A stretch of 64,000 bases of DNA from Ambrosia x helenae (lineage: Eukaryota > Streptophyta > Magnoliopsida > Asterales > Asteraceae), in the NCBI GenBank assembly GCA_030844895.1, contig CM061226.1, positions 97,687,292 through 97,751,291 of the forward strand. The letters are read 5' to 3'. This document shows positions 11,928-23,253 of this stretch, in pieces; the first letter of the stretch is position 1, and each line of letters begins with the position of its first letter. The notes below the pieces were generated by a model that was given only the letters and a program-made list of their open reading frames with translations, was not told the origin of the DNA and ran no database searches. Made by a program: the position numbers and the translations under genes.

Positions 11928-12085
11928 ACGCGATTAGGGATCCTAATCGCATGAACAGTAATGCATTTGGGCCTAATCGCATGAACAGTCATGCATTTGG
12001 CCCCCTAATCGCATGAACAGTCATGCATTTGGGCCTAATCGCATGAACAGTCATGCATTTGGCCCCCTAATCGCCCATAGGGGCT
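11928..12085. repeat. 30-bp tandem array upstream of LTR TATA (gypsy 1)
   Basis: About five units with CTAATCGCATGAACAGTCAT followed by GCATTTGG. They are related in sequence to the downstream array (CTAATCGCATG ... GCATTT(A/G)GG). They lie just upstream of the minus-strand TATA motif, where enhancer repeats would sit. The second copy is at about 27005-27165. Confidence 0.8.
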
Positions 12086-13961
12086 AGTTTCGTGTGTTTT
12101 GCGCGTTAAACCCCGTTTTAACATATGTTAACACATATTCACATACCGACAAGTCACATAATGATTATAAACACATAACACATGTAAATACACATATTCA
12201 CACTCGTTCACCAATTCCCGGGACTCGAGACTTGTATGTTCCGCATGCCCTGACGATCCTACAAATCGTCACCGTTTGTACACTTGGTTAAGGACTGACA
12301 TCTAATGAACCTCTAGACCAACATCCAATGATCTTCTAGACTAACCGATAGTTCCCGAACCATAACCCGACTTAACTAACCCAGTTAAGTACAATATACG
12401 CGTGACTCGCTAAGGTAGACTTCATCTAGACAACGTTGTTAACTAGAATTTGCCGGGTGTCACATCATGTAACACCCCAACCGATGGCGGAAACATCGGG
12501 ATGTCACGTAATGATGATTGTTCAGTAGCTCATGGTGAATAATAGATTCCATTAAATGATTTAAATGAATTACATACAATAGTTCTAGAATTTGTACATC
12601 AAATTGGATAAAACTATACACATATCTTCAAGCATCAATTCAAATCTTCAAGCAAATAGAACCTGAAACATGTTAAGTTCAAAATGTTTTGGGTCAACAA
12701 AAGTTGGTGAGAATTACATAGGTTTTTGATAATTGAATAAAAATGTTGTGCAATTCATGTGTCATGTCAATCTAGTCCATATGTGAGAACATACTAGAAA
12801 TAAATCGAGTGCATAATCAACCCTGATGACTGTTATAATATGATACATACCATACGCTCATGGTCCAATTGAATATGTTATACGATAACAAACACCCACG
12901 CTACCTTTGTAGGAGGCACGTATCCGGGTGGGATTGTCAGTCCAATAGATCTACCAATGTTTACCGCCGGCTTGTACGGAGTTAATGATTATGCTAGAAT
13001 GGTGCTTACTCTAATCATGCTCAAGACATAGTGCAACATAGAAAACACATAGACACATTGATGATTGAATTGCATAAATGATGTTGTAACATGTTTCACC
13101 CCAAAAATGGTGATAAATAGAAAAAGGGGCTATGTAAAACTCACCTTGATAAAATGTTATATCTGTTGAGAAATTTGGATAATTGTGTTGACCAAATGTA
13201 TCAAGTATCACCCTATAATAAAATAATAAATATGTCTAAGTCTATCGAGTCTACAAATGTATAAGTTCTAGGGCTTCGAATTTGGGGATAAACGCTCGTT
13301 TGATTAAAAAAAAAATGTTTGATAATTGAGAGAATATTAGTAAATAAATACCCAAAAATCTTTTTATGAAATTTAAATTTAAGATGGTCATAATAATGTG
13401 TTTGAAGTATAAAAATAATTTTTATAAAATTATTTTCTTTAAAATAGATTATCAAATCTATTTATTAAAAGTTGCCAATATTTAACTTTAATATTTAAAA
13501 ATATTAAAATTAAGGAATTATTATTTTAAAAATCATATTTCTGTTCTAAATGTTTTGAAATAAATTGTATAAAATTTTGGTGCAAAAATAATGAAAATTG
13601 GATTTATTATGATTTAATTATGATTAAATCTAACAAAAATTGATTAAAAATATAAATGATTTTTCTGAATTAAAAATTATTTCTGAAAAGTTTAATGTTA
13701 TAAAAACTTAGGATAAATTTTGTGGAAATTAATAAGATCGTTTTGATATTTTTATAGATTTTTACAAATAAAATAGAATAAACTTGATTTAATTATTATA
13801 AATATTAAATAAATAAATTTCAGAAAACTAAAAATTGTAGGTTGAACTTTTACATCAGATTAATATAAGATAATTTTTATAGAATTTTTAAAAGTGTTTT
13901 AGTATTTAAAAATGAATTTATGAATTATAAGTAATATATATATATAGATTTGATATAACAC

Positions 13962-14050
13962 AAAAAAAAGAACAAAGGCTTGTGGCAGCCGGGTTTTGAA
14001 CCCGCGTGGGCTGGGTGTAGTGTACCAGACACAACCATCTGGTCCAAGCC
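13962..14050 (-). other. tRNA-like module i in solo LTR (sense)
   Basis: On the minus strand there is an A-box-like TGGACCAGATGG (14035-14046; 10 of 12 to the consensus), a B-box-like GGTTCAAAACC (13992-14002; 10 of 11), and then a run of eight T (13962-13969). This is the order of a Pol III internal promoter and terminator. It is not a functional tRNA gene. It lies about 330 bp downstream of the LTR TATA motif. Confidence 0.55.
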
Positions 14051-14697
14051 AGTGGTTGTGTTTGGATATTGTTGATTTAAAATAAATATAAACAGATCGA
14101 TGTGTTCTTCCCCAAAATTAATCCAATCGAGCCCTAGCTTGTCAATTGATTCAATCACACAACGTTAACCCAATTAAACTTAGGGTTTCTGTTGTGTATA
14201 AGCCGATGAACAAAACCCATAAGAATAATTATGCTTACAAGATTGTTTTGATGCTCGATTAGCCGGTCAACCAAAAAGTCAAACTGTATCGTTTGAACAA
14301 GAAACAGCGTTTAAGTGAAGAATTGAGGGATTTAGAGGAGAAGATTGGCGAGTTGTGAATGTTTAGAAGCGTTCAATTTATAGTGTAATGTCTGGATACG
14401 AAGGAATGGTAAGTGTTGACCACCATTTAATGTCAAAACGCGTCAAAGTTTAATTGATTATCAATCAATTGATAATTAACGTATTGGTAAGTCAATATAG
14501 GCCGATAATTACGAGTCATAAGTCAAACTGTGATAACTTTGTGTGTGTGATTGCTGGATCAAAGGAAAAAAAAGAAAGAAGAAAAAAAATAAATTTATAT
14601 AATCTGCTGCTGCTGTTACGCGAACCAGGGAAAAGAAGAAAGGAGGCTTGAAAGTGGGTTTAAATACAAATAAGGTTGGGTTAAAAACAATGAGAGT

Positions 14698-14778
14698 GTG
14701 TGGAGCAGGTGGGTAACGCGCGTGGGTTGTGTAGAGGGTGGCCCGGGTTCGAAACCCGGGTGGAACACCTTTTTTTTT
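14698..14778 (+). other. tRNA-like module ii in solo LTR (antisense)
   Basis: On the plus strand, opposite to the LTR: A-box-like TGGAGCAGGTGG (14701-14712), B-box-like GGTTCGAAACC (14746-14756) inside CCCGGGTTCGAAACCCGGG, then nine T (14770-14778). It lies about 315 bp upstream of the LTR TATA motif and points away from it. Confidence 0.55.
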
Positions 14779-14927
14779 AAATGCAGAAAAGGGGAGCTAG
14801 AGATGGGCCTGGACAGTGGGCTGTGTTTATGGGCTTCTAATGGGCTTCGGTCAGCAAAAGAAAACAATACGGGGAGTGGGCCAGATCTGTGTATGCTGCT
14901 GTGTTTGTTTTTTTTTTTTAAACTGAA

Positions 14928-14978
<51 letters not shown>

Positions 14979-15239
14979 ATATATATATATATATGTTGTG
15001 AATTAGGAGAATAAAAACTTAGGTACAAAAATGAGGGGTTTTTATATTTAAAATTTGGGGAAAATTTTGCGATGTTACACATCATCCCCACGTTAAAAGA
15101 ATTTTCGTCCCGAAAATTGCACAAGTACCAAAAGAACAAAAGAAATAACGAAGGGAACAAACAAAAGATAGAAACCAAAAGAGAGATTTACCCGAGTTGT
15201 CACATCATCCCCACGTTAAAAGGAATCTCGCCCCGAGAT

Positions 15240-18200
15240 TCATTCAGCTGCAGAAGAGACATATCTCGACTCGAACGCTTCCTTAGGAAAGAGATGAGGA
15301 TATTTAGACTTCATCTGATCCTCCCGTTCCCACGTATACTCTGGTCCCCGGTTCGAGTTCCACCGAACCTTAACGATACGAATCTTGCTGTGACGTAGGC
15401 TACGAATCTTGTAATCCAGAATCTCCACAGGTTCTTCCACAATCCGAAGACGATCATCAACCTTGATCTCTTCCAGTGGAACGATGAGAGACTCGTCAGC
15501 CAGACACTTCTTCAAGTTTGACACGTGGAAGACGTTATGTACGTTACCGAGCTCCGTCGGTAAATCAAGACGATATGCCACCGGTCCAATCCGTTCCAGG
15601 ATCGTAAATGGTCCGACATACCGTGGGTTGAGTTTGCCACGCTTCCCAAAGCGTATGACGCCCTTCCACGGTGAGACTTTTAGAAGTACTTTGTCATTAA
15701 CTTGGAATTCCAATGGTTTGCGACGCTGATCGGCATAACCCTTTTGCCGGTCCCGTGCCGCTGCCAACCGGTTACGAATCTATACGATCTTTTCCGAAGT
15801 TTCGTACACTAGTTCAGGCCCAGTGAGTTGACTCTCACCCACTTCAGCCCAACAAAGAGGAGAACGGCATTTCCGTCCGTACAGTGCCTCGAACGGAGCC
15901 GCCTTGATGCTCGTGTGATAACTGTTGTTGTACGAGAATTCTACTAACGGTAGATGAGCCTCCCAACCTTTGCCAAAATCGATCACACATGCCCGCAGCA
16001 TGTCTTCTAAAGTTTGAATTGTGCGCTCACTCTGACCGTCAGTCTGTGGATGGTAAGCTGTACTCATGTCTAGTTGGGTACCCAAAGCCTTGTGCAAAGA
16101 CTTCCAGAAGTGAGAAGTAAAATGGGAGTCACGATCCGAGATAATAGAAACTGGCACCCCGTGCTTAGAAACAACTTCCTTCAAATAAAGACGAGCCAAA
16201 CGATCCATGGTGTCGGTCTCCTTAATAGCAAGAAAATGGGCTGATTTCGTCAACCGATCGACAATCACCCATATCTTGTCATTCCCGCTTGGTGATTTAG
16301 GAAGTTGTGTGACAAAATCCATGGTAATCCGTTCCCATTTCCATTCTGGAATTTCAGGTTGTTGCAAGAGACCCGACGGTTTCTGGTATTCCACCTTGAC
16401 CTTAGCACAGGTCAAGCATTTGCTCACGTATGAGGCTATATCCGACCTCATGTTTGGCCACCAGTAAAGCACCTTCAGATCTTGGTACATCTTATCCGAA
16501 CCAGGATGAATAGAATACCGGGACTTATGAGCCTCATCAAGGACAAGCTCCCGTAGTCCCCCGAATAAAGGGACCCATATGCGTTCTGCGAAGTAGTGCA
16601 GGCCATCAGGTCTTCGCTCGAGGTGCTTGTCGGCACCGTGCATAGTTTCAGCTTTAAGGTTTTCCTCCTTCAAAGCTTCCAACTGAGCAGAACGGAGTTG
16701 ATCAGGTAGAGATGAATGAATGGTGAGCTGCAACGCCCGAACGCGATGAGGTTTAGTCGATTCCTTCCTGCTCAAGGCGTCTGCTACAACATTCGCCTTG
16801 CCAGGATGGTACTTAATGGCACAATCATAGTCGTTCAGGAGTTCAATCCAACGACGCTGCCGTATGTTCAAATGTTGTTGGTCAAAAATATGTTGGAGAC
16901 TCTTGTGATCGGTGTAGATGGTGCATTTGGTACCGTACAAGTAATGTCTCCATATTTTCAACGCGAATACCACGGCACCCAACTCCAAGTCATGGGTGGT
17001 GTAGTTCTTCTCGTGCACCTTGAGTTGACGAGAGGCATACGCAATCACCTTCTCGCGTTGCATCAACACGCAACCGAGACCATGAATAGAAGCATCATAG
17101 TAAACAACGAAATCATCAGGGCCTTCAGGTAAAGACAAAATAGGAGCAGAACACAGTTTGGACTTCAGTTCTTCAAATGCTGACTCTTGTGGTTCACCCC
17201 AGTCGAATTTTCTATCCTTCTGCGTGAGAGTGGTCAGGGGTTGAGCAATCTTCGAGAACCCCTGAATGAAACGACGATAGTAGCCCGCAAGGCCTAAGAA
17301 TTGCCGCACCTCAGTTGGCGTCTTTGGTGCTCCCCAATCCTTGATCGCTTCGATCTTAGCTGGATCGACATGAATTCCTAGTTCATTAACCACATGTCCT
17401 AGGAACTGAACTTCGCGTAACCAAAAGTCACACTTTGAGAACTTGGCATAAAGTTGTTCCCGTCGCAAGAGTTCCAAAACTAACCGCAGATGTTCCTCGT
17501 GTTCGGTCTCGTTCCTAGAGTAGATCAGAATGTCATCAATAAACACAATGACGAACTTGTCCAGATATGGTTTGCAAACGCGGTTCATCAAGTCCATGAA
17601 AACCGCCGGTGCGTTCGTGAGACCGAAAGGCATGACCAAGAATTCGAAATGGCCATAACGTGTACGAAAGGCAGTCTTTGCAACGTCAGCTTCCCTTACG
17701 CGCAACTGGTGATAACCGGACCTCAAGTCAATCTTGGAATAATAACTAGAACCCTGGAGCTGGTCGAATAGATCATCAATACGTGGAAGAGGATAGCGGT
17801 TCTTGACGGTCAATTTGTTCAGTTCTCTGTAGTCCACACACAATCGGAAACTTCCATCCTTCTTCTTGACGAATAGAATCGGGGCTCCCCAAGGGAAGAA
17901 CTTGGTCTGATGAAACCCTTGTCCAAGAGTTCCTGTAACTGACTAGACAATTCCTGCATCTCGGGAGGTGCAAGACGATAGGGGGCCCGAGCAATAGGAG
18001 CAGCCCCTGGTACAAGATCAATACCGAACTCGACTTGACGATGGGGAGGAAGGCCAGATAAATCATCAGGAAAAACATCAGAAAACTCGCGTACAACAGG
18101 AATATCGTCGATCTTCTTCTCATCACCAGAGGAAACAGATAAAAGTGCCAAAACGGCTGGATAACCCTTTCGAAGACACTTAAGGGCTTTCATGCTAGAG

Positions 18201-18864
18201 ATGATATTCAACGGAACACCACCCTTGATACCGTAAACAGAAAGGAATTCTCCATCAGGGAGAGGAATCCGAATAACCTTATCGTAACAGACAATTTCCG
18301 CGCGATACAGGGACAACCAATCCATGCCTACAACAACGTCAAAACTACCCAAAGGTACCGGCATAAGGTCGATGGGGAACGATAAACCCGACAACTCTAA
18401 TTGACACTCCCGAAGGATACTAGTAGCTTCAATCTTTTTACCGTCAGCCAACTCAATAATATACTTAGTCTCTAATGGTACGGTTACTACATCTAGCAGT
18501 CGACTAACTTCCATGGATACAAAACTCTTGTCGGCACCAGAATCAAATAACACACTAACAGAACGATTATTGAGAAGGAACGTACCGGTGACTGTGTCAG
18601 GGTCCTGTCTAGCCTCAGCGGCTCCAATGACGAAGGCATGTGCATTTCTGTCGCCGCCCCCGTTGTTCCCATTACCGTTGTTTCCACCCTGCTTCAGTTT
18701 TGGGCAATCCTTCTAATAATGCCCGGTCTCACCACAATTGTAACATCCTTGTCTTCCCGTAGTCCCTTGAGTAGTCGGAGCTGAGCTATTAGTCGGGGCC
18801 TGGGTCGATGGAAGTGTAACCCGACAATCTTTAGCATAATGCCCTGTTCGCTGGCAGCGATGAC
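15240..18864 (-). pseudogene. pol: gypsy 1 gag 3' end, protease, RT, RNase H, integrase, chromodomain
   Basis: This part of the polyprotein copies element RNA into DNA and integrates it. On the minus strand it begins with the zinc-knuckle half that continues gag after the insertion at 18865. Domains follow in order: protease with LFDSGA (near 18545), reverse transcriptase with FIDDILIYS (near 17540) and the LPGLPPHRQVEFGIDL-like linker, RNase H with YYDAS and YTDHKSLQH, integrase with HHCC finger and D-D-E residues (MDFV, SDRDSHF, SERTIQ), and a chromodomain-like tail (VKVRWNSNRGPEYTWERED). Defects: a TAG in the zinc knuckle (18713-18715), a one-base deletion near 17890 (by comparison with gypsy 2) just before the RT core, and a TAG at 15780-15782 where gypsy 2 has Gln. 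Confidence 0.93.
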
Positions 18865-20024
18865 TGTAACATCGCAAAATTTTCCCCAAAATTTTAATAC
18901 ATAAAAAGCCCTTATATATATGTATATATTTTTTTTATTACACCTTTATCATTAATATTATACAAATGTGCCTAAGTCTTTATTTATCCTAACTCACAAC
19001 TTATATACATACATAAATGTATATAAATAATAATAATAATAATAATAATAATATGATTCTAAATTCTTTTTTTTTCACATACAAGATTTTTTTTTTTTTA
19101 AATAAAGCCTTGAGTCAAATAGTCAAAGTCCTAGTCAAAGTCTTAGTCAAAGTCCTAGTCAAAGTCTTAGTCAAATAGTCAATTCATCATAAAACCTTAC
19201 TTTATGGTGTTGACCAATTTTAATGGCTAATTGACTCCAAAACTAGTATAAAAACCCACCTATGACCCATTATACTTTGCACCTCTAAATCGATTGTTTC
19301 AATCCGATTAAACTTTCCCTCATACCTTTCTTCTATAGTCTATTACTTCTACAATTGAAGCTTTGATTATAAGCTCTTGTAATTGGCGAATTGGAAGCTT
19401 GATATTCTTTCTTTTTCGTTTTCTTCAATTTGGACTAGCTACGTTGTTGAGTCTTTGGGATTCGCCTCGCATACATTCACAACACATTATTCTATTTTTT
19501 TTTACAAGACATAACATTTTGCTAAGGTGAGTTTTACATTATCTATTGGACTGACAATCCCACCCGGATACGTGCCTCCTACAAAGGTAGCGTGGGTGTT
19601 TGTTATCGTATAACATATTCAAGTGGACCATGAGCGTATGGTATGTATCATATTATAACAGTCATCAGGGTTGATTATGCACTCGATTTATTTCTAGTAT
19701 GTTCTCACATATGGGCTAGATTGACATGACACATGAATTGCACAACATTTTTATTCAATTATCAAAAACCTATGTAATTCTCACCAACTTTTGTTGACCC
19801 AAAATATTTTCAACTTAACATGTTTCAGGTTCTATTTGCTTGAGGATTTGAATTGATGCTTGAGGATATTTGCATAGTTTTATTCAATTTGATGTACAAA
19901 TTCTTAGAATAATTGTATGTAACTTACTTAAATTATTTAATGAAATTTATTATTTACCATGAGCTACTGAACAATCATCAATACGTGACATCCCGATGTT
20001 TCCGCCATCGGTTGGGGTGTTACA
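18865..20024 (+). repeat. 5' LTR A of the nested element
   Basis: Starts TGTAACATCGCAAAATTTTC and ends GTTGGGGTGTTACA. It lacks about 180 bp that LTR B has (around 22162-22342) but is otherwise nearly identical. A TATA motif (GTATAAAAACC) is at about 19248. A leader intron is readable at 19527-19828 (AAG|GTGAGT ... TTTCAG|GT), shortened by the deletion. Confidence 0.9.
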
Positions 20025-20027
20025 GAT

Positions 20028-20039
20028 TGGTATCAGAGC
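20028..20039 (+). other. primer binding site (initiator Met tRNA)
   Basis: TGGTATCAGAGC is complementary to the 3' end of plant initiator-Met tRNA and lies three bases after LTR A. The site is repeated at 22831-22842 after LTR B, which shows the duplicated internal start. Confidence 0.85.
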
Positions 20040-20864
20040 CATGGTTATAGGGAATTAGGTTATTAGAAAAATAATCTAGTCTATAACCATAGGATTATAA
20101 CCAGTATTTGCTTCTTTTACTTGCCATTCTCTATCTCCCTCCTACTTCTTATCCCTACTTTCATCCTTACAAGAAGGTTGCTCTCCACCATTGGATCTAC
20201 TCTTAGACTAATAGGACAAAATCCTCAGGTTTAGCCTGAACCACCTTGAGATCTCGTCGAAGTTCTAGATTTTAATAACGAACATGTGCAATCTGGAAGG
20301 GTGAACGCCTGTATTCTGAGTCTTCTGTCTAGGCTGGCATTGCGCATATATCCCAATCAGACGAGGGACCCGGATGCCTACCTGGGAATTCTCGGGATGA
20401 GTGTTCACTTATAGGCTAAAGCATGTCTTCATATGTTATTAGAATTTAGAATCTTGGATAAGTCAACGTTTTCGTTTATTCGTTTTAATTAAATGAATAA
20501 ATGATTACATTCCTTATATTACCTCATTGTCCTTCATTCAACCCATATCTTATTGAACATTCATTACCCAAATCACTTCCGTAACCGATGCCCTAAACTA
20601 AACAGAGATCAAGATCCTCCAGCTACCTAACCGCAAGTCTCACCATTTGACTATTGGTTGCTTTTATTCTATGTATTGACGCTATTTGATTCAAGTAATA
20701 AAATATTTGTCTGAGAGTTGTTACATGGTGCATGATTGTTTGAATGTGAACTAATTATATAAATCTATACAACTACAACTCATATACTGTGCTTGTTATA
20801 CTTGCTTGCATAAACATGTTATCAATTTGCAACCTATGTGTATAATAAATGCTGCACTTAATAG

Positions 20865-21050
20865 AGGTCATCATGCCTTTTCAACAGTCGGGAGAGGCCC
20901 TACAACCTGCTCCACGACTGGTGGAGGCTATCAAACCTACTCAACGATTGGTAGAGGTCATTATGCCTTTTCAACAGTCGGGAGAGGCCCTACAACCTAC
21001 TCCACGACTGGTGGAGGCTATCGGACCTGCTCAACAATCGGTGGAGATAT
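20865..21050. repeat. tandem repeat of about 76 bp
   Basis: Two and a half copies of a unit containing TTTTCAACAGTCGGGAGAGG and CCACGACTGGTGGAGGCTAT, within the internal region of the nested element. Confidence 0.75.
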
Positions 21051-21487
21051 AGAAGGACGCAAAACTTTAATGTAAGGTAAATTGGTGATTGCGGTCCGGA
21101 ACGTAATCATGAATTTACAGGTACGTTAAAGTAGTGTGAAATTATATCAAGGTTTTCAGTAAATAACCAATTATAAACTCTAGTTACCTGGTAGTTCATT
21201 TAGTCTTTCTATAGTCAATCAACTCATGCATTTCTTTTAGGAGTCCTAAAACTTAAGATTCTTATTCTCCTTGCTATTTCAGATGAACCTAATCCAACCC
21301 TTAAAACTCACACATATCAAAACTCTTACCCAAATTATTCGAAACAGTTTATTCTGTTACCTATAAATTTATGTCATGCCTTAACTCGAAACTTCCCAAA
21401 CCACCCTTGTCCTAATTTCTACCCAATCACCTTCAACCTTGTGTTTTCAATAAACTTCGGGACGAAGTTTCGAAAAGTAGGGGAGAC

Positions 21488-22827
21488 TGTAACATCGCAA
21501 AATTTTCCCCAAAATTTTAATACATAAAAAGCCCTTATATATGTATATATTTTTTTTATTACACCTTTATCATTAATATTATACAAATGTGCCTAAGTCT
21601 TTATTTATCCTAACTCACAACTTATATACATACATAAATGTATATAAATAATAATAATAATAATAATAATAATATGATTCTAAATTCTTTTTTTTTCACA
21701 TACAAGATTTTTTTTTTTTTTTTTAAATAAAGCCTTGAGTCAAATAGTCAAAGTCCTAGTCAAAGTCTTAGTCAAAGTCCTAGTCAAAGTCTTAGTCAAA
21801 TAGTCAATTCATCATAAAACCTTACTTTATGGTGTTGACCAATTTTAATGGCTAATTGACTCCAAAACTAGTATAAAAACCCACCTATGACCCATTATAC
21901 TTTGCACCTCTAAATCGATTGTTTCAATCCGATTAAACTTTCCCTCATACCTTTCTTCTATAGTCTATTACTTCTACAATTGAAGCTTTGATTATAAGCT
22001 CTTGTAATTGGCGAATTGGAAGCTTGATATTCTTTCTTTTTCGTTTTCTTCAATTTGGACTAGCTACGTTGTTGAGTCTTTGGGATTCGCCTCGCATACA
22101 TTCACAACACATTATTCTATTTTTTTTACAAGACATAACATTTTGCTAAGGTGAGTTTTACATAGCCCCTTTTCTATTTATCACCGTTTTTGGGGTGAAA
22201 CATGTTACAACATCATTTATGCAATTCAATCATCAATGTGTCTATGTGTTTTCTATGTTGCATTATGTCTTGAGCATGATTAGAGTAAGCATCATTCTAG
22301 CATAATCATTAACTCCGTACAAGCCGGCGGTATACATTGATAGATCTATTGGACTGACAATCCCACCCGGATACGTGCCTCCTACAAAGGTAGCGTGGGT
22401 GTTTGTTATCGTATAACATATTCAAGTGGACCATGAGCGTATGGTATGTATCATATTATAACAGTCATCAGGGTTGATTATGCACTCGATTTATTTCTAG
22501 TATGTTCTCACATATGGGCTAGATTGACATGACACATGAATTGCACAACATTTTTATTCAATTATCAAAAACCTATGTAATTCTCACCAACTTTTGTTGA
22601 CCCAAAATATTTTCAACTTAACATGTTTCAGGTTCTATTTGCTTGAGGATTTGAATTGATGCTTGAGGATATTTGCATAGTTTTATTCAATTTGATGTAC
22701 AAATTCTTAGAATAATTGTATGTAACTTACTTAAATTATTTAATGAAATTTATTATTTACCATGAGCTACTGAACAATCATCAATACGTGACATCCCGAT
22801 GTTTCCGCCATCGGTTGGGGTGTTACA
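21488..22827 (+). repeat. LTR B of the nested element
   Basis: The fuller 1340-bp LTR copy. It has the same termini as LTR A, with a readable leader intron at 22151-22631. It is followed by a second primer binding site and a partial internal region instead of flanking DNA. Confidence 0.9.
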
Positions 22828-23253
22828 GATTGGTATCAGAGCCATGGTTATAGGGAATTAGGTTATTAGAAAAATAATCTAGTCTATAACCATAGGATTA
22901 TAACCAGTATTTGCTTCTTTTACTTGCCATTCTCTATCTCCCTCCTACTTCTTATCCCTACTTTCATCCTTACAAGAAGGTTGCTCTCCACCATTGGATC
23001 TACTCTTAGACTAATAGGACAAAATCCTCAGGTTTAGCCTGAACCACCTTGAGATCTCGTCGAAGTTCTAGATTTTAATAACGAACATGTGCAATCTGGA
23101 AGGGTGAACGCCTGTATTCTGAGTCTTCTGTCTAGGCTGGCATTGCGCATATATCCCAATCAGACGAGGGACCCGGATGCCTACCTGGGAATTCTCGGGA
23201 TGAGTGTTCACTTATAGGCTAAAGCATGTCTTCATATGTTATTAGAATTTAGA

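Larger units (their letters stand above)
9753..12464 (-). repeat. 3' LTR of gypsy element 1
   Basis: Starts TGTCACACCCTC and ends GGGTGTCACA on the plus strand. It is almost identical to 24832-27548. It contains a leader-intron region (acceptor near 10016, donor near 10483), a repeat array at 10915-11275, a TATA motif on the minus strand near 11873, and a second array at 11928-12085. Confidence 0.93.
12468..15079 (-). mobile_element. solo LTR with TSD CATCA, 2.6 kb
   Basis: The plus-strand edges are TGTAACACCCCAACC and GCGATGTTACA. They are flanked by a perfect 5-bp duplication CATCA (12463-12467 and 15080-15084). Read on the minus strand it ends GTTGGGGTGTTACA like the other plus-type LTRs here, but no primer site or genes follow. 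It is inserted three bases past the 3' LTR of gypsy 1. The matching spot in gypsy 2 (53061-53075) shows the uninterrupted sequence, which confirms the insertion. It holds a leader-intron region (12663-13144 on the minus strand), a TATA motif at 14375-14382, two tRNA-like modules, a long A/T-rich middle, and an (ATT)n tract at about 14928-14974. Confidence 0.88.
20025..21487 (+). other. internal region of the nested element, no coding genes
   Basis: About 1.46 kb from primer site to a polypurine tract (AAAAGTAGGGGAGAC, ending at 21487). It holds no gag or pol. It includes a tandem repeat with units near 76 bp (about 20865-21050) that keeps two frames open by chance. It also has a motif near 21075-21110 (GCGGTCCGGAACG) that recurs at about 49920-49932 in the element at 45416-61242. 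Confidence 0.75.
18865..23253 (+). mobile_element. non-autonomous LTR element, order LTR-internal-LTR-partial internal
   Basis: Inserted in the gag zinc-finger region of gypsy 1. The target duplication is ATGAC (18860-18864 and 23254-23258). The uninterrupted gypsy 2 site near 56835 has this motif once. Parts: LTR A 18865-20024, internal 20025-21487, LTR B 21488-22827, then 22828-23253, a second copy of the first 426 bases of the internal region. There is no third LTR and no gag or pol. The right boundary is thus an internal sequence rather than an LTR end, although a target duplication is present (two of its five bases could also be element sequence). Confidence 0.85.

Noticed and set aside
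13213..13455. A/T-rich ORF in the solo LTR
   Set aside because: Composition-driven (Ile/Phe/Lys-rich), inside an LTR, no family resemblance.
13962..14778. Genuine tRNA genes
   Set aside because: A- and B-box-like words are present, but I could not fold a cloverleaf with a proper acceptor stem and anticodon arm, and there are several mismatches to consensus.
20806..21075. Glycine/threonine-rich ORF in the nested element
   Set aside because: It is produced by the 76-bp tandem repeat. A second frame (20849-21052) is open over the same repeats, as expected by chance.
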